DNA of 53,025 nt from an uncultured SAR86 cluster bacterium (GTDB lineage Bacteria; Pseudomonadota; Gammaproteobacteria; Magnimaribacterales; AG-339-G14): contig CACMTR010000004.1 of the NCBI GenBank assembly GCA_902616715.1, positions 64,028-117,052 on the forward strand, read 5' to 3'. Shown here piece by piece: positions 1 through 7,795 of the stretch; within the stretch, counting starts at the first letter, position 1; every line of letters starts with the position of its first letter. The translations under genes were made by a program, and so were the position numbers. Below the pieces are notes generated by a model, which saw nothing but the letters and a program-made list of their open reading frames with translations, was not told where the DNA came from and ran no database searches.

Positions 1-447
1 AAGATGTGCATCAGAAATTTCTCTTCCGACCACGTTACCGGCGCCAACTCCACAATAGTATTCTCCTTGTTCTCTCGGAGTTCCATCCTCCCAACCTAGG
101 GGCTCACCAGATTTTGGATCTGTAAAGAAAAACTCTTGCTCGAAACCAAACCACCACTCATCTGTAACCACTTCTGCAGCTGCAGCTCTAAAATTTGTAG
201 GATGAGTTGTATGATCAGCTGATTGAACCTGTGTCATCACTAAATCATGTCCATGAGGATTAGAATAAGTTTGCACTGGAAGTAACAAACAGTCTGAACT
301 ACCACCTTCAGCCTGAAGGGTGGATGAACCATCAAATGACCAATCTGGCGGGGTATCATCTTCAGTAGCTTTAACTTTGCTACGCATATTAGCTTCTGGT
401 TCGTAGCCGTCTAACCAGATATATTCATAAGTTTTAAAATCTGACAT
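1..447 (-). CDS. Glutamine synthetase, type II (eukaryote-like), N-terminal part
   Basis: Catalyses ATP-dependent formation of glutamine from glutamate and ammonia in the cytoplasm. Only the first 149 residues lie in the window; the gene runs off the left edge. Seen directly: a beta-grasp start with YIWLDG near residues 9-14, WSFDGSST at 36-43, THPTNFR at 81-87, the metal/substrate segment WFGFEQE at 99-105 and YYCGVGAG at 130-137. These are GSII hallmarks and differ from the GlnA (GSI) family normal in enteric bacteria. The ATG follows a good Shine-Dalgarno (GGAG, about four bases upstream), unusual in this SD-poor window and supporting the start. It is separated by 105 bases from yqiA and probably has its own promoter. 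GSII occurs in scattered proteobacteria, so transfer is possible. Family call is secure; whether GSI also exists is unknown. Confidence 0.93.
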   Translation of the reverse strand, partial: MSDFKTYEYIWLDGYEPEANMRSKVKATEDDTPPDWSFDGSSTLQAEGGSSDCLLLPVQTYSNPHGHDLVMTQVQSADHTTHPTNFRAAAAEVVTDEWWFGFEQEFFFTDPKSGEPLGWEDGTPREQGEYYCGVGAGNVVGREISDAHL

Positions 448-504
448 TATGTCTCCTAAATTTATTTGTCGATTTATAATAATATCAAACAGAGTGGTAA
501 ATTC

Positions 505-545
505 TAGTGCATTTTTTGCTCTTTTTAAATACAATAATTGCACTA
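505..545. repeat. Inverted repeat TAGTGCA / TGCACTA upstream of glutamine synthetase
   Basis: Perfect 7-base arms at 505-511 and 539-545, about 33-34 bases centre to centre (roughly three helical turns), lie 58-98 bases upstream of the glutamine synthetase start. The arms contain TGCAC, the half-site core of NtrC operators, but the spacing is not that of a classical 17-bp NtrC site. It could also be a long-loop hairpin at the end of the yqiA transcript. Function is not established. Confidence 0.25.
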
Positions 546-552
546 TTATAGA

Positions 553-1119
553 TCAATTGATCATAAAATCGTAAATTAAATTCAAATACCTTTCAAAACC
601 TTCGAATTGATGAATACCATTTTTTTCAATAATTACTAATGACTTTCTAAAAAAATTTATTGTTAATTTTTGATCGAGTACTTCATCACCTAGCTGAACC
701 AAACAAAAATGGTTCATTGGAAAATTTAAATCATTAAATTTAAGATCCAATAATTCTTGATAATTAGATTCTGTAAATTTATATTTTTCTTTAGTTTGAT
801 AATTTGAGTGTTCTCCAATAATATCCTTCATGAACTCAAGATGTTCTGGAACAACGGGATTGATCAACACATTTTTTAAACCGTAAATGTTTCCTAAATA
901 GGAGGAATATAATCCACCAAGGGAACTTCCGATGAGTGATATTTCTTTATTTTCTTTTTCAATTATTTCGCTTAAAAGATTTATGGAATCTTTAGGGGAA
1001 ATTGGAAGCTTTGGAACTATTAAATTTTTCTTGTCTTGATTTGATAAAAATTTTTTAAATGTTATTGCTTTGGTCGACTCCGGTGAGCTATTAAAGCCAT
1101 GAAGGTATAAAAGTTTCAA
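553..1119 (-). CDS. yqiA: YqiA-type alpha/beta-hydrolase esterase (UPF0227)
   Basis: Small serine esterase of 188 residues; E. coli YqiA hydrolyses short acyl-CoA and p-nitrophenyl esters, but its physiological role is unclear. Seen: LHGFNSSP at 6-13 (oxyanion region), nucleophile elbow GSSLGG at 64-69 with Ser66, an acidic candidate in LGDEVLD near 143-149, and the catalytic His in GIHQF (His170). The start overlaps the end of yqiB by 29 bases, so the two are translationally linked. In E. coli the order is nudF-yqiB-cpdA-yqiA-parE; here cpdA is missing and parE does not follow. Length is normal for the family. Confidence 0.88.
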   Translation of the reverse strand: MKLLYLHGFNSSPESTKAITFKKFLSNQDKKNLIVPKLPISPKDSINLLSEIIEKENKEISLIGSSLGGLYSSYLGNIYGLKNVLINPVVPEHLEFMKDIIGEHSNYQTKEKYKFTESNYQELLDLKFNDLNFPMNHFCLVQLGDEVLDQKLTINFFRKSLVIIEKNGIHQFEGFERYLNLIYDFMIN

Positions 1120-1555
1120 TTGATTGACCTTCTTCTACGCATAAATTTAAAAAATCTTTTGTGAATGTATTCCATTGCAATCTTTCATCTTTTAAAAAAC
1201 CAAATTTAAAACTTGTCTGAAAGATTTCTAATAAGCTCACATGGAAATTTTGAAATCTTGTCACTTCCACTAGCTTGGCCTCATGATAAATTCTCAAGTT
1301 TAATTTGAGAGTTTTTTTATTAATAGGAGATTTCATTAAAACTTCCAAGTTTGAAGTATAGTCTGACATTTTTTTTAACTTAAATTTAACTTCAGAGGTA
1401 TTTTTATTTTTATCGTTGGCCACTGGAAGATTAAAAACAAAGTTTTTATCTCCCTTGATGTTAGGAATTAGTTTGGTTAGAAGTAAAAAATTCGTAGCTT
1501 GAAGAAATTGAAGCTCTTTTAATTTTCTGTATTCCGTTTGATACATTTTAAACAT
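1091..1555 (-). CDS. yqiB: YqiB-like DUF1249 protein
   Basis: Protein of 154 residues matching the DUF1249/YqiB family of Gammaproteobacteria, whose biochemical function is unknown. The recognisable region is the middle and end, with paired strands around KLNLRIYHEAKLVEVTRF and a QWNTFTKDFLNLCVEEG-type C-terminus. Genomic position supports the call: it lies directly upstream of yqiA on the same strand, as in the E. coli yqiB-cpdA-yqiA cluster. The first Met is followed three codons later by another (MYQTEY, start 1546) that aligns better with family N-termini; no clear ribosome binding site decides between them. No membrane segments or signal peptide. Confidence 0.75.
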   Translation of the reverse strand: MFKMYQTEYRKLKELQFLQATNFLLLTKLIPNIKGDKNFVFNLPVANDKNKNTSEVKFKLKKMSDYTSNLEVLMKSPINKKTLKLNLRIYHEAKLVEVTRFQNFHVSLLEIFQTSFKFGFLKDERLQWNTFTKDFLNLCVEEGQSIETFIPSWL

Positions 1556-1661
1556 TCTATTTAAATTTCTTAAAAAGTAACTATCTTTAAAATTTTCATT
1601 ATTTGAATATATCTAAAATTTAATTACTTTAGTCTAATGCCTAACTTACTTTTTTTTCAAA

Positions 1662-2291
1662 TCAGTCATAAGATGCCCATAGCACATTAGCAACAGTTGA
1701 TCTATAAGGCTTCCAAATTTCGCTAAGGTTCCTCATTTCTTCTTCAGTAGGTCTGGCATCAAAGCGCTTTATTTTTTTTACTGCCATTTGAAGACCAAGA
1801 TCTTTCACGGGCCATATATCAGGCCTATCCAAAGATGCAAGCATGTAGCATTCTGCTGTCCATTCTCCTATCCCTTTGATTTTTATGAGATTTTCTTTCA
1901 ATAATTCGTCATCCATTTTATGTAATTTATAAAAACTAATTTCCTTATTTTTTATAGATTCAGCAAGAATGCGACAGTAAGAAATTTTTTGTCTGCTCAA
2001 TCCAGTTTCTTTTAGAACTTTGTCAGATAGTTTCAAAAATTCTTCTGGGCTAAACCTATTCAATTTCTTTTTAATTCTTAAAAAAATTGCTTTTGCTGAA
2101 GAAACAGATAATTGTTGTTCTGTTATGAGTCTTATCAGTCCTTCAAAACCTTTAGGACGTTTAAATTTTCTGAAGTTGCAGTTTTCAAGGAACAGCATCT
2201 CTAAATCTTTATCTTTTTCTATTAAATAAAAAATCTCCTTTTTTAATTGATGAGATTTAAGATGTTTTAAACGGGAGTAATTTTTTTGCAT
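1662..2291 (-). CDS. DNA-3-methyladenine glycosylase II-like (HhH-GPD, AlkA type)
   Basis: Base-excision repair glycosylase expected to remove alkylated bases from DNA. The 209 residues form an HhH-GPD domain: ITEQQLS near 56-62, helix-hairpin-helix KIKGIGEWTA at 137-146, and the catalytic Asp in WPVKDLGLQ (Asp164). It lacks the N-terminal AlkA domain and the regulatory Ada part of some homologues, so it is a minimal glycosylase. There is no iron-sulfur Cys cluster, which argues against Nth/MutY. The start overlaps the 3' end of the upstream COG3146 gene by 35 bases, indicating co-transcription. About 106 non-coding bases follow before yqiB. Confidence 0.87.
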   Translation of the reverse strand: MQKNYSRLKHLKSHQLKKEIFYLIEKDKDLEMLFLENCNFRKFKRPKGFEGLIRLITEQQLSVSSAKAIFLRIKKKLNRFSPEEFLKLSDKVLKETGLSRQKISYCRILAESIKNKEISFYKLHKMDDELLKENLIKIKGIGEWTAECYMLASLDRPDIWPVKDLGLQMAVKKIKRFDARPTEEEMRNLSEIWKPYRSTVANVLWASYD

Positions 2292-3402
2292 CTTCCAGGT
2301 AATAATTAATATGACGTTCTTCTTTATTTACAAAATCTTCAATAGCCTCCCTAAATCTTTCGTCAGCAATCCAGTGAGCAGAATAAGTTTCTGTGGGGGA
2401 AAATCCTCTTTTAATTTTATGTTCCCCTTGTACACCAGGATCAAATTTTTGTAGTTTATTTTTTATACAATAATCTATTCCTTGGTAGTAGCAACATTCA
2501 AAGTGAAGACAATCAAACTCTTCAATGCAACCCCAATACCTGCCGTATAGATTTTTGTTGTCTCTAAAAAAAAGAGAACCTCCAACCATTTCATCTGTAC
2601 TTTTCTTTTTTGCAAAAACTATAACCAAGTTTTTAAAGAGAGTTGGTGGGAAGTTTAAAAAAAATTGTTTAGTAAGATAACCAGAAAAACCACTTCGTTT
2701 GATATTTGTGGATAAATAAAATTTATAAAATTTATTTAATAAATCATAACTTAGGTTCTCTCCAGAAAACGTCTCTAATATCAAATCTTGTTTTTTTATC
2801 TTGTCCCTTTCTTTTTTAACATTTTTTCTATGTCTTGCTCTAAATGAACTTATATAGTCATCAAAACTTTCAAAATTTTTGTTGAACCAAATAAATTGCG
2901 CATTCTTTCTGATACTCAAATTTGAATCATCATAAAAATCAACTTCTTCTTCCATAGGAAACAAAATATGCCATGAGGAAATATTATTTTTAGCAGCAAT
3001 GCTTTTTACTCCTTCTTTAATCATCTCAAATAGTTCTTTTTTATTTTCTCCCTCTTTAATTAAAAATCTTGGGCCAGAAGCTGGAGTATGAGGGATCGAG
3101 CTTACTAATTTTGGATAGTAATCTAAGCCGTGTTGATAAAAAGCATTAGCCCAGGAATGATCAAATACAAATTCTCCTTGGGAATGACTCTTTAAGTAAA
3201 GGGGCATAGCGGCGAGAAGAGAATTATCCTTGGATACTGAAATATGAAGCGGAATCCAGCCTGTTTTGGCTCCTACGCAGTTAGTGTTTTCTAGCAATTG
3301 AAGAAAATCATGCTTCAAAAATGGATAATTTATGTCATTTAGGAGTGAATTCCACTCGTTTTTAGAAATCTCCTCAATGGAATTATGAAAACCTATTTTC
3401 AT
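2257..3402 (-). CDS. COG3146/DUF482 FemAB-like GNAT-fold protein
   Basis: Protein of 381 residues of the family annotated as 'predicted N-acyltransferase' or 'peptidogalycan biosynthesis', which has a double GNAT fold like FemAB but no assigned substrate. Seen: EWNSLL near 16-21, the typical PFLKHDFLQLLE near 27-38, TGWIPLHI, AAMPLYLKSHSQGEFVFDHSW-type central segment, SFRARHRKNVKKER near 183-196, and the closing FDPGVQGEHKIKRGF segment. No signal peptide or membrane segment. It follows ubiA with a one-base TAATG overlap and overlaps the glycosylase downstream, so ubiA, this gene and the glycosylase look like one transcript. Family membership is clear; function is not. Confidence 0.82.
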   Translation of the reverse strand: MKIGFHNSIEEISKNEWNSLLNDINYPFLKHDFLQLLENTNCVGAKTGWIPLHISVSKDNSLLAAMPLYLKSHSQGEFVFDHSWANAFYQHGLDYYPKLVSSIPHTPASGPRFLIKEGENKKELFEMIKEGVKSIAAKNNISSWHILFPMEEEVDFYDDSNLSIRKNAQFIWFNKNFESFDDYISSFRARHRKNVKKERDKIKKQDLILETFSGENLSYDLLNKFYKFYLSTNIKRSGFSGYLTKQFFLNFPPTLFKNLVIVFAKKKSTDEMVGGSLFFRDNKNLYGRYWGCIEEFDCLHFECCYYQGIDYCIKNKLQKFDPGVQGEHKIKRGFSPTETYSAHWIADERFREAIEDFVNKEERHINYYLEDAKKLLPFKTS

Positions 3403-4256
3403 TAAATTAGAGCGTCGACAAAAAAAGATAAAAACATAAATAGGCCTAAATTATTATTTTTTCTAAAAAAATTAAAACTGGAATTGGGGCTAGTGAAATT
3501 AGTTTTAAAAAAAATAAAAAAGAAAAAAATTATAGTAACAAAAAAAAACAAAAAAAATGAATTACTATCAGTATTTAACAAACCTATATAACCAAAAAGT
3601 AATAATCCTATTAGACCAAAAATAAGGATAGATGACTTTTCGAAACCCTCAAAAAAAATAGCAGCACTGCCAATACCTAGAATCTTATCGTCCTTTCTAT
3701 CTGAAATAGCATAAGAAGTATCATAGGACAAAATCCAAAAAAAATTGGCCAGCATTAAAATCAGACATTCAATGGTTATAGAATTTAAGGTTGCAGCAAA
3801 AGCTATTGGAATGCCCCCAGAGAAAGTTATCCCTAAAATTAACTGGGGAAGATTTAAAAACCTTTTTGAAAAAGGATATAGAACAATCAAGAACATAAAA
3901 ACTAAAGAGATATATAAAGATAATAAGTTGAGCTGCGACAAAAGAACGAGAGCCAAACTAATTAAAAAAAAAGTTAAAAGCAGGGCTTCTTTTGACGAAA
4001 CTTTTCCGGCAGCAATAGGCCTTGATACTGTTCTTTGTACTTTTGCATCAATATCTTTATCAATTAAGTCATTAATTACACAACCGGCTGATCTCATCAC
4101 CAACGCTCCTAAGCTAAAGATAACGAAAAGTCGCAAATTGACATCACCATTGGAAGCCGCAAGAAGAGCAATTAACGTTGGCCATAATAGAAGTAAGGTG
4201 CCAATGGGTTTATCCAAACGCATTAAGTAAAAATAGTTTTTCAATCTTTCAGTCAC
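3402..4256 (-). CDS. ubiA: 4-hydroxybenzoate polyprenyltransferase
   Basis: Inner-membrane prenyltransferase that attaches the polyprenyl tail to 4-hydroxybenzoate in ubiquinone synthesis. 284 residues with about eight or nine hydrophobic segments. Seen: MRLDKPIGTLLLLWPT near 12-27, the first Asp-rich motif NDLIDKDIDAKV around 62-73 and the second motif DTSYAISDRKDD near 178-189, both required for Mg2+-diphosphate binding. The C-terminal third is extremely Phe-rich, encoded by long A tracts (read on the plus strand) at about 3440-3600. ubiC, often adjacent in relatives, is absent. Divergent from the rubredoxin gene with 44 bases between them. Confidence 0.95.
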   Translation of the reverse strand: MTERLKNYFYLMRLDKPIGTLLLLWPTLIALLAASNGDVNLRLFVIFSLGALVMRSAGCVINDLIDKDIDAKVQRTVSRPIAAGKVSSKEALLLTFFLISLALVLLSQLNLLSLYISLVFMFLIVLYPFSKRFLNLPQLILGITFSGGIPIAFAATLNSITIECLILMLANFFWILSYDTSYAISDRKDDKILGIGSAAIFFEGFEKSSILIFGLIGLLLFGYIGLLNTDSNSFFLFFFVTIIFFFFIFFKTNFTSPNSSFNFFRKNNNLGLFMFLSFFVDALI

Positions 4257-4300
4257 ACTGATATATTATTCAAAAATTAATAACCTTACAGATATTTATT
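4257..4300. promoter_or_regulatory. Divergent promoter region between ubiA and rubredoxin
   Basis: This 44-base AT-rich gap separates two divergently read genes, so at least the rubredoxin transcript must start here or inside ubiA. No convincing -35/-10 pair stands out. The feature rests on gene arrangement only. Confidence 0.35.
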
Positions 4301-4495
4301 ATGGAAGATTTTAGAAAATGGGAGTGCATTGTCTGTGGATGGATTTACGATGAAGCTGAGGGCTTACCTGAAGAAGGTATTCCTCCAGGAACTAAATGGG
4401 AAGACGTGCCTCACGATTGGGTTTGTCCTGATTGTGGAGTAGGCAAAGAAGATTTCGACATGATTCCAGTAGAAGGCTTTGGAAAGAGTTATTAA
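4301..4495 (+). CDS. rubA: Rubredoxin
   Basis: Small iron electron carrier of 64 residues in the cytoplasm. The two iron-binding Cys pairs are present: CIVCGWIYD at 9-17 and CPDCGVGK at 42-49, with the usual Trp-rich core (KWED, HDWVCP). Rubredoxins pass electrons to alkane hydroxylases or to oxygen- and peroxide-reducing enzymes; the partner is not in the window. Its stop codon overlaps the start of the downstream symporter (TAATG), so the two are co-transcribed. Confidence 0.97.
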   Translation: MEDFRKWECIVCGWIYDEAEGLPEEGIPPGTKWEDVPHDWVCPDCGVGKEDFDMIPVEGFGKSY

Positions 4496-5727
4496 TGTCC
4501 TATACAACAAGAATTTTGTTATCAATGTTTCTGGGGATCTTTTTTGGTTCTCTAATTAATAATCTTTTTTTAGATTACAGCTTAGTATTATTTTCATTAG
4601 AAATTTTTAGTGCCTTGGGGACAATATTTATTTCATCATTAAAATTAATGGTGGTTCCTTTGGTGTTTTTTTCTCTCGTAACTGGAGTTGCACAAATCAC
4701 TGACTCGTCTAAGTTGGGTTCAATAAGTATCAAAGCAATATTTTTATACTTAGCCACAACTTCGATAGCTATTTCGTTAGCTTTATTTTTTTCAAACTTT
4801 ATTAACATAGGCAGTGGAGCTGGACTAATATCTGAAGCAAAATTTGTTACACCTACTCCCCCCTCATTAAAAGAAGTATTCGTAAATATCTTTCCAACAA
4901 ATCCAATTGCTGCAATGGCAAATGGAGAAATGCTTCAAATAATTGTTTTTTCCTTGTTAGTTGGGTTGGGGGTTAAATCATTATCTTCTTCTGAAAATTT
5001 AATTAATTTTTTTGTTTCTGGAAATAACTTGATGCTAAAAATCGTTGAATTAATTATATGGTTTGCACCCATAGGTATATTTTGTTTACTTACCGATATC
5101 TTCTCTCAAATAGGCTTTTCTATAATTTATGATCTAGCTGGCTATTTCTTTTTGTTAATAGCAGTCCTAATGTTTCATGGAATATTTGTGTATAGCTTTT
5201 TTCTTTATTTTTTTACAGGACTGAATCCAATCGTTTTTTATAGCAAATTAAAAGAAGTAATTCTTTTTGCTTTTAGTACTTCATCTAGTAGCGCAACTAT
5301 GCCGCTTACTTTAAAAACAGCTAAAGATAAACTTGGAGTTGATCAATCTGTTGCTTCTTTTACCATCCCCTTGGGAGCAACAATTAATATGGATGGAACG
5401 GCAATAATGCAAGGAGTTGCCACCGTTTTTATTGCGCAAGTTTATGGAATTGATTTGACTATCACTGACTTCCTTATGGTGATTCTCACAGCAACACTTG
5501 CTTCGATTGGTACAGCAGGTGTGCCTGGTGTAGGTTTAATAATGCTTGCAATGGTGCTGCAACAAGTAGGGTTGCCTGTAGAAGGTATCGCGCTAATTAT
5601 AGGAGTTGATAGATTGCTAGATATGGTGAGAACATCTGTAAATGTTTGCGGTGATTCAATGATCGCCTGTTTAATTTCCTCTAGTGAAAATAACTTGAGT
5701 CAGGAAATTTTTTATGGTGATAGGTGA
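4495..5727 (+). CDS. Dicarboxylate/amino acid:cation symporter (DAACS, SLC1/GltP family)
   Basis: Inner-membrane symporter of 410 residues that imports glutamate, aspartate or C4-dicarboxylates driven by Na+ or H+. Seen: about eight hydrophobic helices, a Ser-rich re-entrant loop AFSTSSSSATMPLT near 258-271, the cation-site motif NMDGTAIMQG near 296-305, a second hairpin GTAGVPG near 340-346, and a C-terminal substrate-site helix with DRLLDMVRTSVNVCGD. The longer reading from 4432 would overlap rubredoxin and add 21 non-family residues, so the ATG overlapping the rubredoxin stop is preferred. Substrate cannot be assigned from sequence. A hairpin follows directly (5726-5757). Confidence 0.92.
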   Translation: MSYTTRILLSMFLGIFFGSLINNLFLDYSLVLFSLEIFSALGTIFISSLKLMVVPLVFFSLVTGVAQITDSSKLGSISIKAIFLYLATTSIAISLALFFSNFINIGSGAGLISEAKFVTPTPPSLKEVFVNIFPTNPIAAMANGEMLQIIVFSLLVGLGVKSLSSSENLINFFVSGNNLMLKIVELIIWFAPIGIFCLLTDIFSQIGFSIIYDLAGYFFLLIAVLMFHGIFVYSFFLYFFTGLNPIVFYSKLKEVILFAFSTSSSSATMPLTLKTAKDKLGVDQSVASFTIPLGATINMDGTAIMQGVATVFIAQVYGIDLTITDFLMVILTATLASIGTAGVPGVGLIMLAMVLQQVGLPVEGIALIIGVDRLLDMVRTSVNVCGDSMIACLISSSENNLSQEIFYGDR

Positions 5728-5757
5728 AATCAAATTCATGAAAAATACTTTGATTTC
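5726..5757 (+). repeat. Intergenic hairpin between the symporter and pyrophosphatase genes
   Basis: Perfect 9-base arms GAAATCAAA (5726-5734) and TTTGATTTC (5749-5757) enclose a 14-base loop. The left arm contains the last two bases of the symporter TGA stop. The T tract that follows is short and interrupted, so it is at best a weak terminator; it may act as an attenuator or mRNA 3'-end stabiliser that sets different levels for the two genes. Confidence 0.4.
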
Positions 5758-5790
5758 TGATAAATTATTTTCATCTTTTAGGAGAAAATC

Positions 5791-7773
5791 ATGGAATTAA
5801 ATCTTATCCTTCCGCCTTTATTAGGCATCTTTGGCTTATTTGTTGCTTTGCTCTTATTTGCGCTTGTTATGAAGTACGATGGTGGTACGGACGAGGTAAA
5901 GAAAATCGGGGATCAAATCCATTTAGGAGCTATGGTTTTCATGAGAAGAGAATATTCTTATCTAGCTTTATTTGTCTCTGTACTAATAGTTTTATCATAT
6001 ATTTTTCTTGGGTTTAATACGGCTTTGGCTGTCACAGCCGGAGCGCTTTCTTCTTCATTAGCTGGATGGTTGGGTATGTTTGCAGCCACAAAAGCTAATG
6101 TAAGAACTGCAACAGCTGCCAGCAAAGAAGGAGCTCAATCGGCATTATCTGTAGCTTTTTATGGAGGTTCTATAATGGGTCTGTGTGTGGCTTCTTTAGG
6201 CCTTGTTGGACTCGGTGGTTTGTATTTTTATTTTGGCGGTGACCCCGAAACTGCTAGAGCAATTGAAGGTTTTGGGATGGGGGCTTCATGTGTTGCCTTG
6301 TTCTCTAGAGTAGGGGGAGGAATTTATACCAAAAGTGCTGATGTTGGAGCTGATCTAGTTGGGAAAGTTGAGGCAGGTATTCCTGAAGATGATCCTCGAA
6401 ACCCCGGAGTTATAGCAGACAATGTGGGAGATAATGTTGGTGATGTAGCCGGGATGGGTTCAGACATATTTGAATCATATTGCGGCTCTATGATCGCTTC
6501 AATTGCTATAGCAGCAACTATTGACGATTCAGGAATGATGGCTCTTCCTTTAGCACTAGCTTCGTTAGGGTTACTTGCTTCTATTTTAGGAATTTTGATT
6601 GTAAGAGTATTTTCTAAAGCTGATCCTGGAACTGCATTAAGAACTGGGACCATGGGATCTGCAGTATTATTTGTAATAGCCGCTTATTTCCTAATACAGC
6701 TGCTACTAGATGAAAATGCTTTTTATACTTGGTTGGCTGTCCTTTCAGGAGCAGTTGGGGGAGTGCTGATTGGTCTAATTACAGAGTATTACACAGGTTC
6801 TTCTCCAGTAGAAAAAATTGCTAAGTCAGGGGAAACGGGACCAGCTACAGTTATGATCACTGGTTTGTCTGTTGGAATGCAGTCAGTAGTGCTACCTATA
6901 TTAATTTTAGCTTCCATAATATTGGTTTCAACCAGTTTAGTAGGGCTTTATGGTGTAGGAATTGCTGCTGTAGGAATGTTGGCTACCGTCGGAATAACTA
7001 TGGCAATTGATGCTTATGGACCTGTCGCAGACAATGCAGGTGGAATAGCTGAAATGTCTGGAATGGGAAGTGAAACAAGAGAAATTACTGATTCATTAGA
7101 TGAACTTGGAAATTCTACTGCAGCGATTGGAAAGGGATTTGCCATTGGAGCAGCTGCACTTGCTGCCTTAGCTATTATTGCTGCTTTTGTTGAAACTGTT
7201 TCTCATAATAATGAGCAATTTGAATTGGTCTTATCTGATCCTCAAGTTTTAGTAGGTATGTTTATTGGCATATCCATTCCTTTTTTAATTTCTTCTATAA
7301 CAATGACTGCAGTAGGGGATGCGGCGTTTGACATGATAAATGAAATCAGGAGGCAATTTAGGGAAATTCCAGGTCTTCTGGAAGGAAACGCTGAACCTGA
7401 TACTGCTAGATGTGTAGACATTGCAACATCGGCTGCTCTTAAAAGAATGTTATTGCCGGGAGTAATTGCTGTTGGCGCTCCAGTAGTAGTTGGGTTTGGT
7501 TTAAGTCCCGAGTCTCTAGGAGGAATGCTCGGCGGAGGATTGATTGGATGTGTTTCAATGGCTTTAATGATGGCTAATGCTGGAGGCGCTTGGGATAATG
7601 CAAAAAAATTCATAGAAAAAGGTAATCTTGGTGGAAAAGGTACCGATACCCATTCAGCAGCAGTAGTTGGTGATACTGTAGGAGACCCATTTAAAGACAC
7701 TTCTGGGCCTTCTATGAATATTTTAATTAACGTAATGGCAATAGTTAGCTTAGTTATTTCTCCTCTTTTATAA
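5791..7773 (+). CDS. hppA: Membrane-bound ion-pumping pyrophosphatase, K+-dependent type
   Basis: Integral membrane pump of 660 residues with about 16 helices that couples pyrophosphate hydrolysis to cation export. Signature motifs: [11 protein letters not shown] near 184-194, [10 protein letters not shown] after it, [16 protein letters not shown] near 211-226, EYYTGSSP near 331-338, and the C-terminal [15 protein letters not shown]. Two positions inform ion specificity. Ala444 in GNSTAA occupies the site that is Lys in K+-independent enzymes, so K+ dependence is predicted. Glu228 in IFESY is at the upper (6.53) position found in Na+-pumping and some H+-pumping members, rather than four residues later as in plant-type H+ pumps. 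A good SD (AGGAG) precedes the ATG. Biosynthetic pyrophosphate would be used for energy conservation. Confidence 0.95.
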   Translation: MELNLILPPLLGIFGLFVALLLFALVMKYDGGTDEVKKIGDQIHLGAMVFMRREYSYLALFVSVLIVLSYIFLGFNTALAVTAGALSSSLAGWLGMFAATKANVRTATAASKEGAQSALSVAFYGGSIMGLCVASLGLVGLGGLYFYFGGDPETARAIEGFGMGASCVALFSRVGGGIYTKSADVGADLVGKVEAGIPEDDPRNPGVIADNVGDNVGDVAGMGSDIFESYCGSMIASIAIAATIDDSGMMALPLALASLGLLASILGILIVRVFSKADPGTALRTGTMGSAVLFVIAAYFLIQLLLDENAFYTWLAVLSGAVGGVLIGLITEYYTGSSPVEKIAKSGETGPATVMITGLSVGMQSVVLPILILASIILVSTSLVGLYGVGIAAVGMLATVGITMAIDAYGPVADNAGGIAEMSGMGSETREITDSLDELGNSTAAIGKGFAIGAAALAALAIIAAFVETVSHNNEQFELVLSDPQVLVGMFIGISIPFLISSITMTAVGDAAFDMINEIRRQFREIPGLLEGNAEPDTARCVDIATSAALKRMLLPGVIAVGAPVVVGFGLSPESLGGMLGGGLIGCVSMALMMANAGGAWDNAKKFIEKGNLGGKGTDTHSAAVVGDTVGDPFKDTSGPSMNILINVMAIVSLVISPLL

Positions 7774-7789
7774 AAAAATTATTTTTATA
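7769..7789. terminator. Candidate bidirectional AT hairpin between convergent hppA and recG
   Basis: Perfect 8-base arms TATAAAAA (7769-7776) and TTTTTATA (7782-7789) with a 5-base loop overlap the hppA stop and end just before the recG stop. It has a T run on both strands but no G-C pair, so the stem is weak. Position between convergent genes favours a terminator. Confidence 0.35.
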
Positions 7790-7795
7790 AGAATT

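Noticed and set aside
3745-4230. 161-codon plus-strand ORF opposite ubiA
   Set aside because: Lies wholly antisense to a clear ubiA gene, has no recognisable motif and a basic, low-complexity composition expected from a shadow frame.
5728-5790. Riboswitch before hppA
   Set aside because: Only 63 bases with one simple hairpin; no known aptamer structure can be drawn.
7242-7700. 152-codon minus-strand ORF inside hppA
   Set aside because: Pro/Ile/Ser-rich shadow of a GC-richer conserved gene; no family resemblance.
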